The notes below the pieces were generated by a model, which made no database searches, was not told the DNA's origin, and saw nothing but the letters and a program-made list of their open reading frames with translations. From Gp6-AA40 sp963772955 (GTDB lineage: Bacteria; Acidobacteriota; Vicinamibacteria; Vicinamibacterales; UBA2999): DNA of 64,000 nucleotides. Positions 28,972 through 36,294 of the stretch are shown here, one piece after another (position 1 is the stretch's first letter; each line of letters starts with the position of its first letter). The position numbers and the translations under genes are program-made. Where the stretch lies: assembly GCA_963772955.1 (NCBI GenBank), contig CAVYZF010000006.1, positions 104,264 through 168,263 on the forward strand, given 5' to 3'.

Positions 28972-29523
28972 TTGAAAACCATTGTTGGTGTGTTCGGAGT
29001 CGCTGCGGTCGCCACGGTCTGCGACGCTATTTGGTACACCTATGGCGTCCCGCACACGATCGTGGCTGGGCTCGTGCACGGGGCACTGCTGCTCACAGCC
29101 GTCGGGGCCGTGCTCGGCGCTGCGAGTGGCCGCGTTCTCAAGGGACTTCCCATAGGTGCGCTCGCGGGTATTGGCGCGGCCGCCAGCTACTACGTGCTCG
29201 TCGCGGTCGTGGATCGGCGCACCTACGGGTCGGCAATTCCGGCGGCGTGGGTCATCATGTGGTTGATCCTCGCCGCGTTCGAAGGATGGTGGCTCCGCGC
29301 GCCACGTCGGCGGACGTGGACGGCCATTGCCGGACGAGGTGTTGCCGCCGCCGTCACCGGCGGAGTGGCCTTCTACCTCGTCATGAACATCCTCTGGGGC
29401 CCTCCATCCGCTGGTGGCCGCAACTACGCCCTGCAGTTCTTTGCGTGGGCGTTCGCATGGGCGCCGGGGTTGTTCGCCCTGACGACGCACCGTGACTTCA
29501 CGCGACGTGGAAGCGGTCTGTAA
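28972..29523 (+). CDS. Multi-pass membrane protein of unknown function
   Basis: A 183-residue protein with about six hydrophobic segments (VFGVAAVATVCDAIW, AGLVHGALLLTAVGAVLGAA, LAGIGAAASYYVLVAVV, AWVIMWLILAAFEGWWL, GVAAAVTGGVAFYLVMNILW, FAWAFAWAPGLFAL). It starts at a TTG; no strong ribosome binding site is visible. I do not recognise the family. It is divergent from the sulfite-oxidase gene and is followed directly by a cytochrome remnant. Confidence 0.6.
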   Translation: MKTIVGVFGVAAVATVCDAIWYTYGVPHTIVAGLVHGALLLTAVGAVLGAASGRVLKGLPIGALAGIGAAASYYVLVAVVDRRTYGSAIPAAWVIMWLILAAFEGWWLRAPRRRTWTAIAGRGVAAAVTGGVAFYLVMNILWGPPSAGGRNYALQFFAWAFAWAPGLFALTTHRDFTRRGSGL

Positions 29524-29525
29524 CG

Positions 29526-29705
29526 CAGTTCACGGAACGCGATGCGCTCGCCCGCAACTGCTGGCCCGCGCCGGAAGTTACCGCAAATGTCAACACGGAG
29601 GAGCTCGGCAACCTGGGCCTGAGTCAGGCCGAAGAGAACGCGATCCTTGTCTTCATGGGGACGCTGTCTGATGGCTACGCCCCCGCGATGGCAGGTGGTC
29701 CGTAG
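29526..29705 (+). pseudogene. C-terminal remnant of a cytochrome c peroxidase-like protein
   Basis: The frame 29526-29705 reads WPAPEVTANVNTEELGNLGL and then SQAEENAILVFMGTLSDGY before a stop. This is the characteristic last 45 residues of diheme cytochrome c peroxidase/MauG-like proteins (LGxLGLTxxEExAIVAFLxTLSDGY). There is no start codon and no heme motif, and the upstream part is replaced by the membrane protein gene. Confidence 0.65.
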
Positions 29706-29747
29706 TAGGCAGCAAACCTTGTCACTCAATCAGAAATAGGCGAACCC

Positions 29748-30242
29748 GTGAACAAGCACGCTGCCAGCCCTTCAGAAATGAGTGAGCTCCTTAGAATCGG
29801 CCAACTCGCCGAACGCGCCGGCGTGAGCGCCGATACCATTCGCCACGACGACCGCTTGGGGCTGCTGCCCAGGACCTCGCGCAGCTCCGGAGGATACCGC
29901 CTCTTCCCGGTATCAGTCGTCCAACGCGTTGTACTGATCCGTCACGCGGTGCGTGTGGGATTCTCGCTCCGCCAGCTGGTCACCTTTCTCCGGGCCCGTG
30001 AGGCCGGCGTTGCGCCGTGTCATGACGTCCGCGCCACCGCCGCGCAGATCCTCGATGCTGTCGACATGCAGATTGCCGATTTGACGGCAAGACGCGACGC
30101 GTTGCGCGCGATGCTGAAGGACTGGGATCATCGCCTCGCCGAAACACCGCAGAACCGGCCGGCCCATTTGCTCGATGCGCTCACCGTCGACGCTGCTGGT
30201 GCCGTGCGACAGAAGGGCGCCAATCTCAAACGTCGCCGCTGA
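29748..30242 (+). CDS. MerR-family transcriptional regulator
   Basis: A 164-residue regulator with the MerR helix-turn-helix and wing (LLRIGQLAERAGVSADTIR, then LGLLPRTSRSSGGYRLFP), a linker and a C-terminal coiled coil (ILDAVDMQIADLTARRDAL). The normally invariant YYE after TIR is HDD here, in the recognition region. One cysteine (APCHDV) lies where metal-sensing members place their ligands, but there is no CxxxxxC pair. The GTG at 29748 or the ATG at 29778 may be the start. It may control the exported methyltransferase 50 bases downstream. Confidence 0.8.
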   Translation: MNKHAASPSEMSELLRIGQLAERAGVSADTIRHDDRLGLLPRTSRSSGGYRLFPVSVVQRVVLIRHAVRVGFSLRQLVTFLRAREAGVAPCHDVRATAAQILDAVDMQIADLTARRDALRAMLKDWDHRLAETPQNRPAHLLDALTVDAAGAVRQKGANLKRRR

Positions 30243-30295
30243 ACGCGCCGTGCCGACTTGACCTTGGAACCGATTCCAGGGTTTACGATGGTGGT

Positions 30296-31018
30296 ATGAC
30301 TGTGAGGATCCCGACTCTGCTCGGTCTGGCGTCTGCGCTCGGCGCTGTACTCCTGGCGTCGCCGGCCGGCGCCCAGCATTCGACGAGGCCTGCGGGAATG
30401 AGCCATGAAGAACACATGGCTCAGATGAAGAAGCAGGCTGACCACTTTGCGCACCGATTCGACAACCCCGACGAGTTGGCGAAGACGTTTGACGATCCCG
30501 CGCGCGATGAATGGCAGATGCCGTCACGAGTCATCGACGCGCTGCACATCGCACCAGGCGAAGTCATTGCGGACATCGGGGCCGGCACTGGTTACTTCAC
30601 AGTCCGCCTCGCCAGAGCCGCCGCGAAACCGAAGGTGTACGCCGTGGACATCGAGCCGTCGATGATTGAGCACCTGCGGCACCGCTTCACCGTCGAGGGA
30701 GTGACCAACGCGATTGCCGTTCAGGCGGCGCCAGACGCAACGAACCTTCCCGAGCCGGTGGACCTTGTCCTGATCGTCGATACGTACCATCACATCCCGA
30801 ATCGAGTCGCGTACTTCACAAGATTGAAGTCGAGCCTGAAGCGAGGCGCCAGGCTCGCGATTGTGGATTTCAGGAAGGATGCCCCCGCGGGCCCTCCGGA
30901 GGAGTTCCGGTTCACTGCCGATCAAATCAGTGCCGAGCTCGCGACAGCCGGTTATACCCTGCAGACGACGAACGACTTCCTGCCGCGGCAATTATTTCTG
31001 GTCTTCAGGGTGAACTGA
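30296..31018 (+). CDS. Class I SAM-dependent methyltransferase with signal peptide
   Basis: A 240-residue protein. Residues 1-26 look like a signal peptide (ending ASPAGAQ). The catalytic domain has motif I DIGAGTG (93-99), an acidic residue in VYAVDIEPSMIEHL, and VDLVLIVDTYHHIPNR. The segment MKKQADHFAHRFDNPDELAKTFDDPARDEWQ is the conserved lead-in of an acidobacterial family usually annotated simply as methyltransferase. A secreted SAM enzyme would lack cofactor in the periplasm, so the N terminus could instead be an anchor or the gene may have another role. It overlaps neither neighbour; the CcmH-like gene begins 1 base after its stop. Confidence 0.75.
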   Translation: MTVRIPTLLGLASALGAVLLASPAGAQHSTRPAGMSHEEHMAQMKKQADHFAHRFDNPDELAKTFDDPARDEWQMPSRVIDALHIAPGEVIADIGAGTGYFTVRLARAAAKPKVYAVDIEPSMIEHLRHRFTVEGVTNAIAVQAAPDATNLPEPVDLVLIVDTYHHIPNRVAYFTRLKSSLKRGARLAIVDFRKDAPAGPPEEFRFTADQISAELATAGYTLQTTNDFLPRQLFLVFRVN

Positions 31019-31019
31019 T

Positions 31020-31490
31020 TTGCGATGGTCTCGCTTCACGTGCAGGTGGATGTTGGCGTGCGCGTTCGCGCTTGCAGCATCTTCAGCATTGGCCGCTAGC
31101 CCCAGGCAAGACGCGACGAATATTGCGCGTGAGCTGATGAGCCCGTACTGTCAGGGTTTACTGCTCGCGAACTGTCAGTCGTCCGGGGCCCACGATCTTC
31201 GCGCCGAGATCCGGAGCCGCCTCGAAGCGGGGGAGACGCGTCACGACATCGTCGATGATCTTGCTGCACGATACGGCGCCAGCATTCGTGCCGAGCCCAC
31301 GATGGACGGCGTGGGCGCACTCGCGTGGGTCCTTCCCGGCGCGCTTGGCATCGCCTCATTTCTCCTGCTGACGCGATGGCTTCGCAACTCCGCGTGGCGG
31401 GTGCGTATTCCCGAACGGGGTGAGGCGACCACCATTGAAGAGGACCCGCTAATGGCCAGAGTCGATCAAGAACTCCTCGCCGTGGATTGA
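31020..31490 (+). CDS. CcmH/NrfF-like cytochrome c biogenesis protein, atypical cysteine motif
   Basis: A 156-residue protein beginning at a TTG. A signal segment (WMLACAFALAASSALA) is followed by the CcmH pattern IARELMSPYCQGLLLANCQSS, DLRAEIRSRLEAGETRHDI, LAARYGASIRAEP and a C-terminal transmembrane helix (LAWVLPGALGIASFLLLTRW). CcmH proteins reduce apocytochrome cysteines through an LRCxxC motif. Here the first cysteine is Ser41 and the remaining ones are Cys44 and Cys52, so redox activity may be altered. It starts right after the methyltransferase stop, suggesting coupling. Confidence 0.75.
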   Translation: MRWSRFTCRWMLACAFALAASSALAASPRQDATNIARELMSPYCQGLLLANCQSSGAHDLRAEIRSRLEAGETRHDIVDDLAARYGASIRAEPTMDGVGALAWVLPGALGIASFLLLTRWLRNSAWRVRIPERGEATTIEEDPLMARVDQELLAVD

Positions 31491-31560
31491 GTCGGCGAGC
31501 GCCTCGCGAAAACCACTCGTCACCCAAGTCCCCTGACGAAATGGAGTAGGCTGGGCCGCC

Positions 31561-31926
31561 ATGCAATACGTCAAACTGTATTCCGACGAAAACGGTGACA
31601 GCCATTTTGCCGAAGCTGCTCTCGCGCTCGACGAAATCGACTACCGGCCCCCGGCGCCGGCTGTGTTCGTCTCGCACGCCTTCCAATCTGGTTTCCTCCA
31701 GTTCATCAGGCTGCCGGGCGGCTGGACCGGTGAGGCGATTAATCCGCCCGAGCGGCAGTTTCTGATCTTTCTGGACGGCCATCTCGAGGTGACAGCCAGC
31801 GACGGTGAGAAACGGTCATTCGGGCCAGGCGACCGCGTGCTAATGGAAGACGTCCATGGCAAGGGCCACCGTAGCCACGTACGCGGTGCGCACGACTGTC
31901 TGGCTGCCATCGTCCCGATCGCTTGA
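31561..31926 (+). CDS. Small cupin-domain protein
   Basis: A 121-residue single-cupin protein starting MQYVKLYSDENGDSHFAE. The barrel motifs are seen as ERQFLIFLDGHLEVTASDGEKRSFGPGDRVLMEDVHGKGHRS. The first metal-binding motif is poor (no HxH), but GHRSH in the second motif may bind metal. No export signal. Function unknown. It lies alone between the CcmH-like gene and the convergent thiosulfate dehydrogenase. Confidence 0.75.
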   Translation: MQYVKLYSDENGDSHFAEAALALDEIDYRPPAPAVFVSHAFQSGFLQFIRLPGGWTGEAINPPERQFLIFLDGHLEVTASDGEKRSFGPGDRVLMEDVHGKGHRSHVRGAHDCLAAIVPIA

Positions 31927-32014
31927 GGTCGGTCACCGGGCGCGCCGTCCCCCTTGGCGTGTTTCTCTCAGTGGAGTCCGCTTCGGCAGTGTGGCGACGT
32001 GGTGGGATGCGGTG

Positions 32015-32977
32015 CTACCGCTTGAGGGACTTGTAGTACTGCTCAATCGGAGGGAACGGTCCGAAGCGGTGCTGCTCGATCGGAAAGTCGTCAGCATACG
32101 GCCCGTATGGGCCGTCGATCGGCTTCGTCGATCGGTCGGGGTAATCGCGATCGAGGTCGGCCATCTGCGGGCGGGGCTTCGAGTTGATGTAGGCGGCCAC
32201 GTCGAATGCCTGATCGTCGGTCAGGTCGGCCTCCCCAAGCGGCATCTTCGCCTTGATGAATCTGGCGGCCGTCAGCACGCGGTGCATGCCAGCGCCGTCG
32301 TTGAAACTGTCGGAACCCCAGAGCGGCGGAAAAACGTAGCCGTCAGCTCGAGTGGGCGTCGCCTGCAAGCCGGCGCCGTCGGCGCCGTGACAAATAGCGC
32401 ACCGCTCGCCGAACACGTGCTGGCCGGCCTTCAGATCGGCCGCGCGCGATGGCGTCTTGAACGCGGTGGTCTCGTCCACCTTGCGCTGGCCTTCACCCAT
32501 CGCGGCATAGACGTCGCCAAGCGATGTGACGTAGGCAACCATCGCGACCATCTCCGGGCTGTCGCGCGGCAGTTCGCGCCCGTTCATGCTGCGCGTCATG
32601 CAACCGTTGATGCGGTCCACAAGATCGCGCACGCCGCCGTCGCGACCGGAGAAGCGCGGATACACCGCCGCCGATTGGAGCAGCGAGAGCGTGCCCGGCT
32701 CGGTGCCGCCACCGAGGTGGCACGACGCGCACGCCATCCGAATCCCCGTCTGACGCCTGGCGGGATCATCATGGTCCGGGCCCATGAGCCGCGATGTGTC
32801 GGTGAGCAGCCGCCGCCCGTACTCCTCGGTCGCGATCGCGGCCGCCGCAGCTGACGGCCCCTCTTCGCCGCCGCGCGAAATGGCCAGCGTCGCGCCGACG
32901 GTTGCCGCCCCGATGAGGCCGCACACCATGATCGCAATCGCCAGACCGCGCCGATCAGATACGCCACCAGGACTCAC
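32015..32977 (-). CDS. tsdA: Diheme cytochrome c, thiosulfate dehydrogenase (TsdA) family
   Basis: A 320-residue protein from the GTG at 32977 (AAGG upstream, 4 bases after the preceding stop). A single N-terminal membrane or signal helix (GLAIAIMVCGLIGAATVGATLAI) precedes two class I heme domains: CASCH (83-87) followed by LGGGTEPGTLSLL, RDLVDRINGCMTRSMNGREL and DSPEMVAMVAYVTSL, then CAICH (193-197). The DRINGCMxRSMNG segment, with its cysteine at 126 as a candidate heme ligand, is diagnostic for TsdA, which joins two thiosulfates into tetrathionate. It ends a leftward group with a small membrane protein, a cytochrome remnant and a DsrE-like protein. Confidence 0.8.
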   Translation of the reverse strand: MSPGGVSDRRGLAIAIMVCGLIGAATVGATLAISRGGEEGPSAAAAAIATEEYGRRLLTDTSRLMGPDHDDPARRQTGIRMACASCHLGGGTEPGTLSLLQSAAVYPRFSGRDGGVRDLVDRINGCMTRSMNGRELPRDSPEMVAMVAYVTSLGDVYAAMGEGQRKVDETTAFKTPSRAADLKAGQHVFGERCAICHGADGAGLQATPTRADGYVFPPLWGSDSFNDGAGMHRVLTAARFIKAKMPLGEADLTDDQAFDVAAYINSKPRPQMADLDRDYPDRSTKPIDGPYGPYADDFPIEQHRFGPFPPIEQYYKSLKR

Positions 32978-32981
32978 GCGA

Positions 32982-33137
32982 TCACCTTCTGCCTGCCGTC
33001 CGATCATATCGCGGTGTCTCGCCCTGAAAGCGATGCTTCGGCTGCTCCAGCCACACGCGAACGTCCGGCCGCAGCAGCCAGACGAGCACGAACGCTGCGC
33101 CGAACGCAATGGACCCGAGCACGATGACGTCCGCCAT
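32982..33137 (-). CDS. Small single-pass membrane protein
   Basis: A 51-residue protein beginning MADVIVLGSIAFGAAFVLVW, with one transmembrane helix and a basic C-terminal tail ending at 32982. The ATG at 33137 is preceded by GAGGGAAG and overlaps the in-phase stop of the cytochrome reading frame (TGATG), which is a classic coupling arrangement. The TsdA gene starts 4 bases after its stop. A role as a small subunit or assembly factor for the cytochrome complex is inference. Confidence 0.65.
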   Translation of the reverse strand: MADVIVLGSIAFGAAFVLVWLLRPDVRVWLEQPKHRFQGETPRYDRTAGRR

Positions 33138-33434
33138 CAGCGTCTTCCCTCGGCCTCGAAGAACCGGCGCACGTACGCCGCCACCGCAACGATCGCTCGC
33201 CGCCGGCACCAGCGATGCGGCTCCGGGACCATCGCCGTTCCCGCGTGGGCCGTGGCAGCTCGCACAGTTGGCTGCATAGAGCGCGCGGCCGCGGCGTTCT
33301 TCCGGAGCCAGCAGTTGGATCGACGCAAGGATGCCGAAGGCAACCGAGATGAACAGCGTCGCCAGGGCGGCCAGACCGTGAGCGTAGACGAGCCCGGTCT
33401 CGACGTTGGGGACCGCCCCCTCGTCGCTCATCAT
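33137..33434 (-). pseudogene. Mono-heme cytochrome c with internal deletion and frameshift
   Basis: The frame from 33434 gives a membrane anchor (LAALATLFISVAFGILASIQLL) and a heme motif CASCH (57-61) in ALYAANCASCHGPRGNGDG. About 15 residues later the frame becomes nonsense. In a different frame the expected end of a cytochrome c domain appears (AIVAVAAYVRRFFEAEGRR) and stops at 33137 in a TGATG overlap with the next gene. The axial methionine region is missing, so an internal deletion that also shifted the frame is the simplest reading. It was probably the electron acceptor for TsdA. Confidence 0.65.
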
Positions 33435-33451
33435 CGGACGACCGTTGCGCG

Positions 33452-34138
33452 CTACCCGGCGGTGAGCATCGTGTAGGCCCGCTCCTGCGCGCGGTTGACC
33501 GCCACCACGCCGGCCGCCACCATGTGGCCGTTCGGGAGGATGTTGGCGACGAGTTCCTTGTAGATCGCCGGCTGGGTCGACTTGACTGCCGTGGCGATGA
33601 CTCCGGCGATACGGTTGGTCGCCATGTCGCAGATCCCGAAGTGCGCGCCGCGATTGGCGAGGGCCGTTGCCGTGACGCCAAGGTTGGTCATCGCCGGACC
33701 GAACTCGCGCGAGTCGAGCGGGTTGACGGTCGGCGGCTGATTCGTCTTCGGGTCAGTGATCTTCCCCAGGTTCGCGAGCACCGATCCGTACTTCGCCCAG
33801 ATGGCGTCGTTGTAGGCAAACGTCGTCGCCTCGTGGCGCAGCACGACGATCACGGCGACGTCGCTGTCGGCGAGTTGATAACCATTGCGGTTGGCGGCGA
33901 AGATGTTGTTCGCGTAGAAGACACCAGTTCCTGCGGCGGCAGCAGCGGCACAGTCGATGACCGTGCGGTGCTTCCCCGGCAGTGTGTCCATCCACTCGTC
34001 CTGCGCATGGTGCGCCGGCTGGAAGGGTTGAGCGCCGGCCGCTGACTGCGCCTGAGCCGATGTCGGCCGGAGCGCGAACGCGGCCAACGCTGCCCCGAAC
34101 CCTGACAGCATCGAGCGGCGCCCCTGGTTATTGTTCAT
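33452..34138 (-). CDS. Tat-exported DsrE-like protein
   Basis: A 228-residue protein from the ATG at 34138, preceded by GGAGGA. The N terminus MNNNQGRRSMLSGFGAALAA resembles a twin-arginine signal. The mature part (LPGKHRTVIDCAAAAAAGTG, FYANNIFAANRNGY, VAVIVVLRHEATTFAYNDAIWAKYG, ...ITATALANRGAHFGICDMATNR-like segment) matches the secreted DsrE/DsrF-like sulfur-relay family. It leads the TsdA group, with the cytochrome gene starting 17 bases later. A role in periplasmic sulfur handling is inference. Confidence 0.65.
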   Translation of the reverse strand: MNNNQGRRSMLSGFGAALAAFALRPTSAQAQSAAGAQPFQPAHHAQDEWMDTLPGKHRTVIDCAAAAAAGTGVFYANNIFAANRNGYQLADSDVAVIVVLRHEATTFAYNDAIWAKYGSVLANLGKITDPKTNQPPTVNPLDSREFGPAMTNLGVTATALANRGAHFGICDMATNRIAGVIATAVKSTQPAIYKELVANILPNGHMVAAGVVAVNRAQERAYTMLTAG

Positions 34139-34566
34139 GGTCTTCCTCCGTAGGTCCGTCACTATACCAAGGCGGGAGCCGCCCTCGATCGCAGTTCGAG
34201 CCCACGACCTTAACCGCATATACTGAACGAAGCAGAGAGATCGAAGGGTGCAGCGGGCTTCCGCTGCAGGCAACTGGATGGTCGGGCCGCCATCCTCATG
34301 GTCGTTGCGAGACCAGGAGGATGCGAGTTGGCAGGTTCAGTTTGCGGATTGTCCGCGCGGCCCTTCACATGTCTCGAAGCCACCGCACGCGTCGTTGTCA
34401 CGGGGCAGCCTGAACACGTCTCAAGGGGTCGCGCGAATCTCGTCGCGCTCGACGCTTGCCCTCGCTCCCATCCTGCCGGCAATGAAGAGTGCCGGACATC
34501 TCGCCACGCCACTCACTACGCAGCTGACCGATGGTCTCCCGGAGCTGGCTGCGTTCCGGAGGCGAG
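34139..34566. other. Gap with no gene seen
   Basis: About 430 bases of divergent spacer between the DsrE-like gene and the small membrane protein gene. It presumably holds promoters for both directions. No frame in it has a credible start and product. Confidence 0.4.
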
Positions 34567-34752
34567 ATGCTATTGAAGATTGCGTTCGTTCTACTCATCG
34601 CCTGGCTGTTCGGCGTCTTTGGGCTGTACAGAATCGGAGATCTCGTGAACGTACTCCTGCTGGTCGGCTTGCTGCTCTTGCTGTTGGGAACGCTCAAGGC
34701 TCGCGACGCTGCCGCAGCTCGTGGCAGCGATGCCGGCTCAGGCAAATCATGA
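34567..34752 (+). CDS. Lmo0937-type small membrane protein (DUF5670)
   Basis: A 61-residue protein from the ATG at 34567, preceded by GGAGG. It consists of two hydrophobic helices, LLKIAFVLLIAWLFGVFGLY and LVNVLLLVGLLLLLLGTLK, with a short polar tail. This is the DUF5670 pattern of small stress-associated membrane proteins of unknown function. The antiporter gene begins 40 bases later. Confidence 0.8.
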   Translation: MLLKIAFVLLIAWLFGVFGLYRIGDLVNVLLLVGLLLLLLGTLKARDAAAARGSDAGSGKS

Positions 34753-34792
34753 CTCGGTCTACGTCCATCAGCTTCTGCGGCTCCGTGCTCCG

Positions 34793-36235
34793 ATGAGCGG
34801 CGACACGACCGCGATCACTGCGATTCCGAGGGCGCTGGAGAGTTACCCATCGGGAGCAGATCAGACGCTCGCAGCCGATCTCGTCATGCGTGTGCAGATC
34901 GAGCCGTTCAACCTCGTCGCCACGATCGTGTTCGTCCTGGCGATTCTCCACACGTTTGCGGCGGCCCGCTTCGCGCGTCTTGCGCACCGGGTGCAGCACC
35001 GGCACGACGAGGAGGCGCGCACACACGGCCTGCCGGCGACGCCGAGTCTGCGCGCGGAGGCGCTTCACTTCCTCGGGGAAGTCGAAGTGGTCTTTGGCTT
35101 GTGGGCGGTGGTGCTCGTCGTCGCGACCACGGCGTACGCCGGCTGGGAGGCGGCCCGGCACTACGTCAGCGAAACGGTCAACTACACGGAACCCCTGTTC
35201 GTCGTCGTCATCATGGCGCTCGCGTCGACACGGCCGGTCATCGGGTTCGCTGAGTCGGCCCTCCGCCGTGTGGCGGCTGCTGGTGGCGGGACACCGGCGG
35301 CGTGGTGGGCGGCGATTCTGACGATAGGCCCGGTGCTGGGCTCGTTCATCACCGAGCCGGCCGCGATGACGATTTGCGCGCTGCTGCTCGCACGGCAGTT
35401 CTTTGACTTGCAGCCTTCGACACGACTGAAGTACGCGACGCTAGGAGTGTTGTTCGTCAACGTCTCGATTGGTGGGACGTTGACACAGTTCGCGGCACCG
35501 CCGGTGCTGATGGTGGCGCGCCCGTGGGGGTGGGACATCCCGTTCATGGTCGCGAATTTCGGTTGGCGCGCCGTCACCGCGATCGTCGTATCGACAGCGG
35601 TTTACTTCATCTTGTTCCGCAAGGAATTGGGAAGTCTCGCAGCCCGAGCGCCGGTTCCAGAGGTGGAGCAACCCGACGACGACACGGCTGGGGCTACGCT
35701 GCTGCCAGTGCCGCCATGGGTGGTTGCGGTACACCTCGCGTTCATGGCGTGGACCGTTTTCAACGCACACGACCCTGCGTTGTTCCTAGGCGGCTTTCTA
35801 TTCTTCCTTGGCTTTGCTCGCGCCACTGCGCCGTATCAGAGCCGGATCGAATTGAAGACGCCGCTACTCGTGGGTTTCTTTCTCGCCGGGTTGGTGATCC
35901 ATGGGGGCCTGCAAGGGTGGTGGATTGCGCCGGTGCTCGGCCGGCTTCCAGAAGGTCCATTGTTCCTGGGGGCGACGGCCTTGACTGCGGTCAACGACAA
36001 TGCGCTCATCACCTATCTGGCGACACTCGTACCGAATCTGGGCGACGGACTGAAGCTCGCGGTCGTTCAAGGAGCGGTGGTTGGCGGAGGACTGACGGTG
36101 ATCGCGAATGCTCCGAATCCAGCCGGCCAGGCGCTGCTGGGTCGCTTCTTTGATCGGGCGATTCTACCAATCGGATTGCTCGCAGGAGCACTCCTGCCGA
36201 CAGTCATTGCCGCGATCGTGTTTCGTCTGTTGTGA
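34793..36235 (+). CDS. Putative Na+/H+ antiporter (IT-superfamily membrane protein)
   Basis: A membrane protein of about 480 residues from the ATG at 34793 (alternatively 34886). It has roughly 12 hydrophobic segments. The two inverted-repeat hairpins of ion transporters are visible: GPVLGSFITEPAAMTICALLLA in the first half and ATALTAVNDNALITYLATLVP in the second. FVNVSIGGTLTQFAAPPVLM and TVIANAPNPAGQA also match the putative sodium:proton antiporters of this group. It follows the DUF5670 gene closely and is convergent with the TonB receptor. Confidence 0.8.
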   Translation: MSGDTTAITAIPRALESYPSGADQTLAADLVMRVQIEPFNLVATIVFVLAILHTFAAARFARLAHRVQHRHDEEARTHGLPATPSLRAEALHFLGEVEVVFGLWAVVLVVATTAYAGWEAARHYVSETVNYTEPLFVVVIMALASTRPVIGFAESALRRVAAAGGGTPAAWWAAILTIGPVLGSFITEPAAMTICALLLARQFFDLQPSTRLKYATLGVLFVNVSIGGTLTQFAAPPVLMVARPWGWDIPFMVANFGWRAVTAIVVSTAVYFILFRKELGSLAARAPVPEVEQPDDDTAGATLLPVPPWVVAVHLAFMAWTVFNAHDPALFLGGFLFFLGFARATAPYQSRIELKTPLLVGFFLAGLVIHGGLQGWWIAPVLGRLPEGPLFLGATALTAVNDNALITYLATLVPNLGDGLKLAVVQGAVVGGGLTVIANAPNPAGQALLGRFFDRAILPIGLLAGALLPTVIAAIVFRLL

Positions 36236-36294
36236 CCAGCACGTCGATCGTCGCTCAGCATGACGAGCGAGGAGATCGAGAGGTCGCCCGTACA

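Noticed and set aside
32982..33434. Reading the 33434 frame as one 150-residue cytochrome protein
   Set aside because: The second half has its own start, ribosome binding site and membrane helix, and the true cytochrome C terminus is in another frame that stops in a TGATG overlap.
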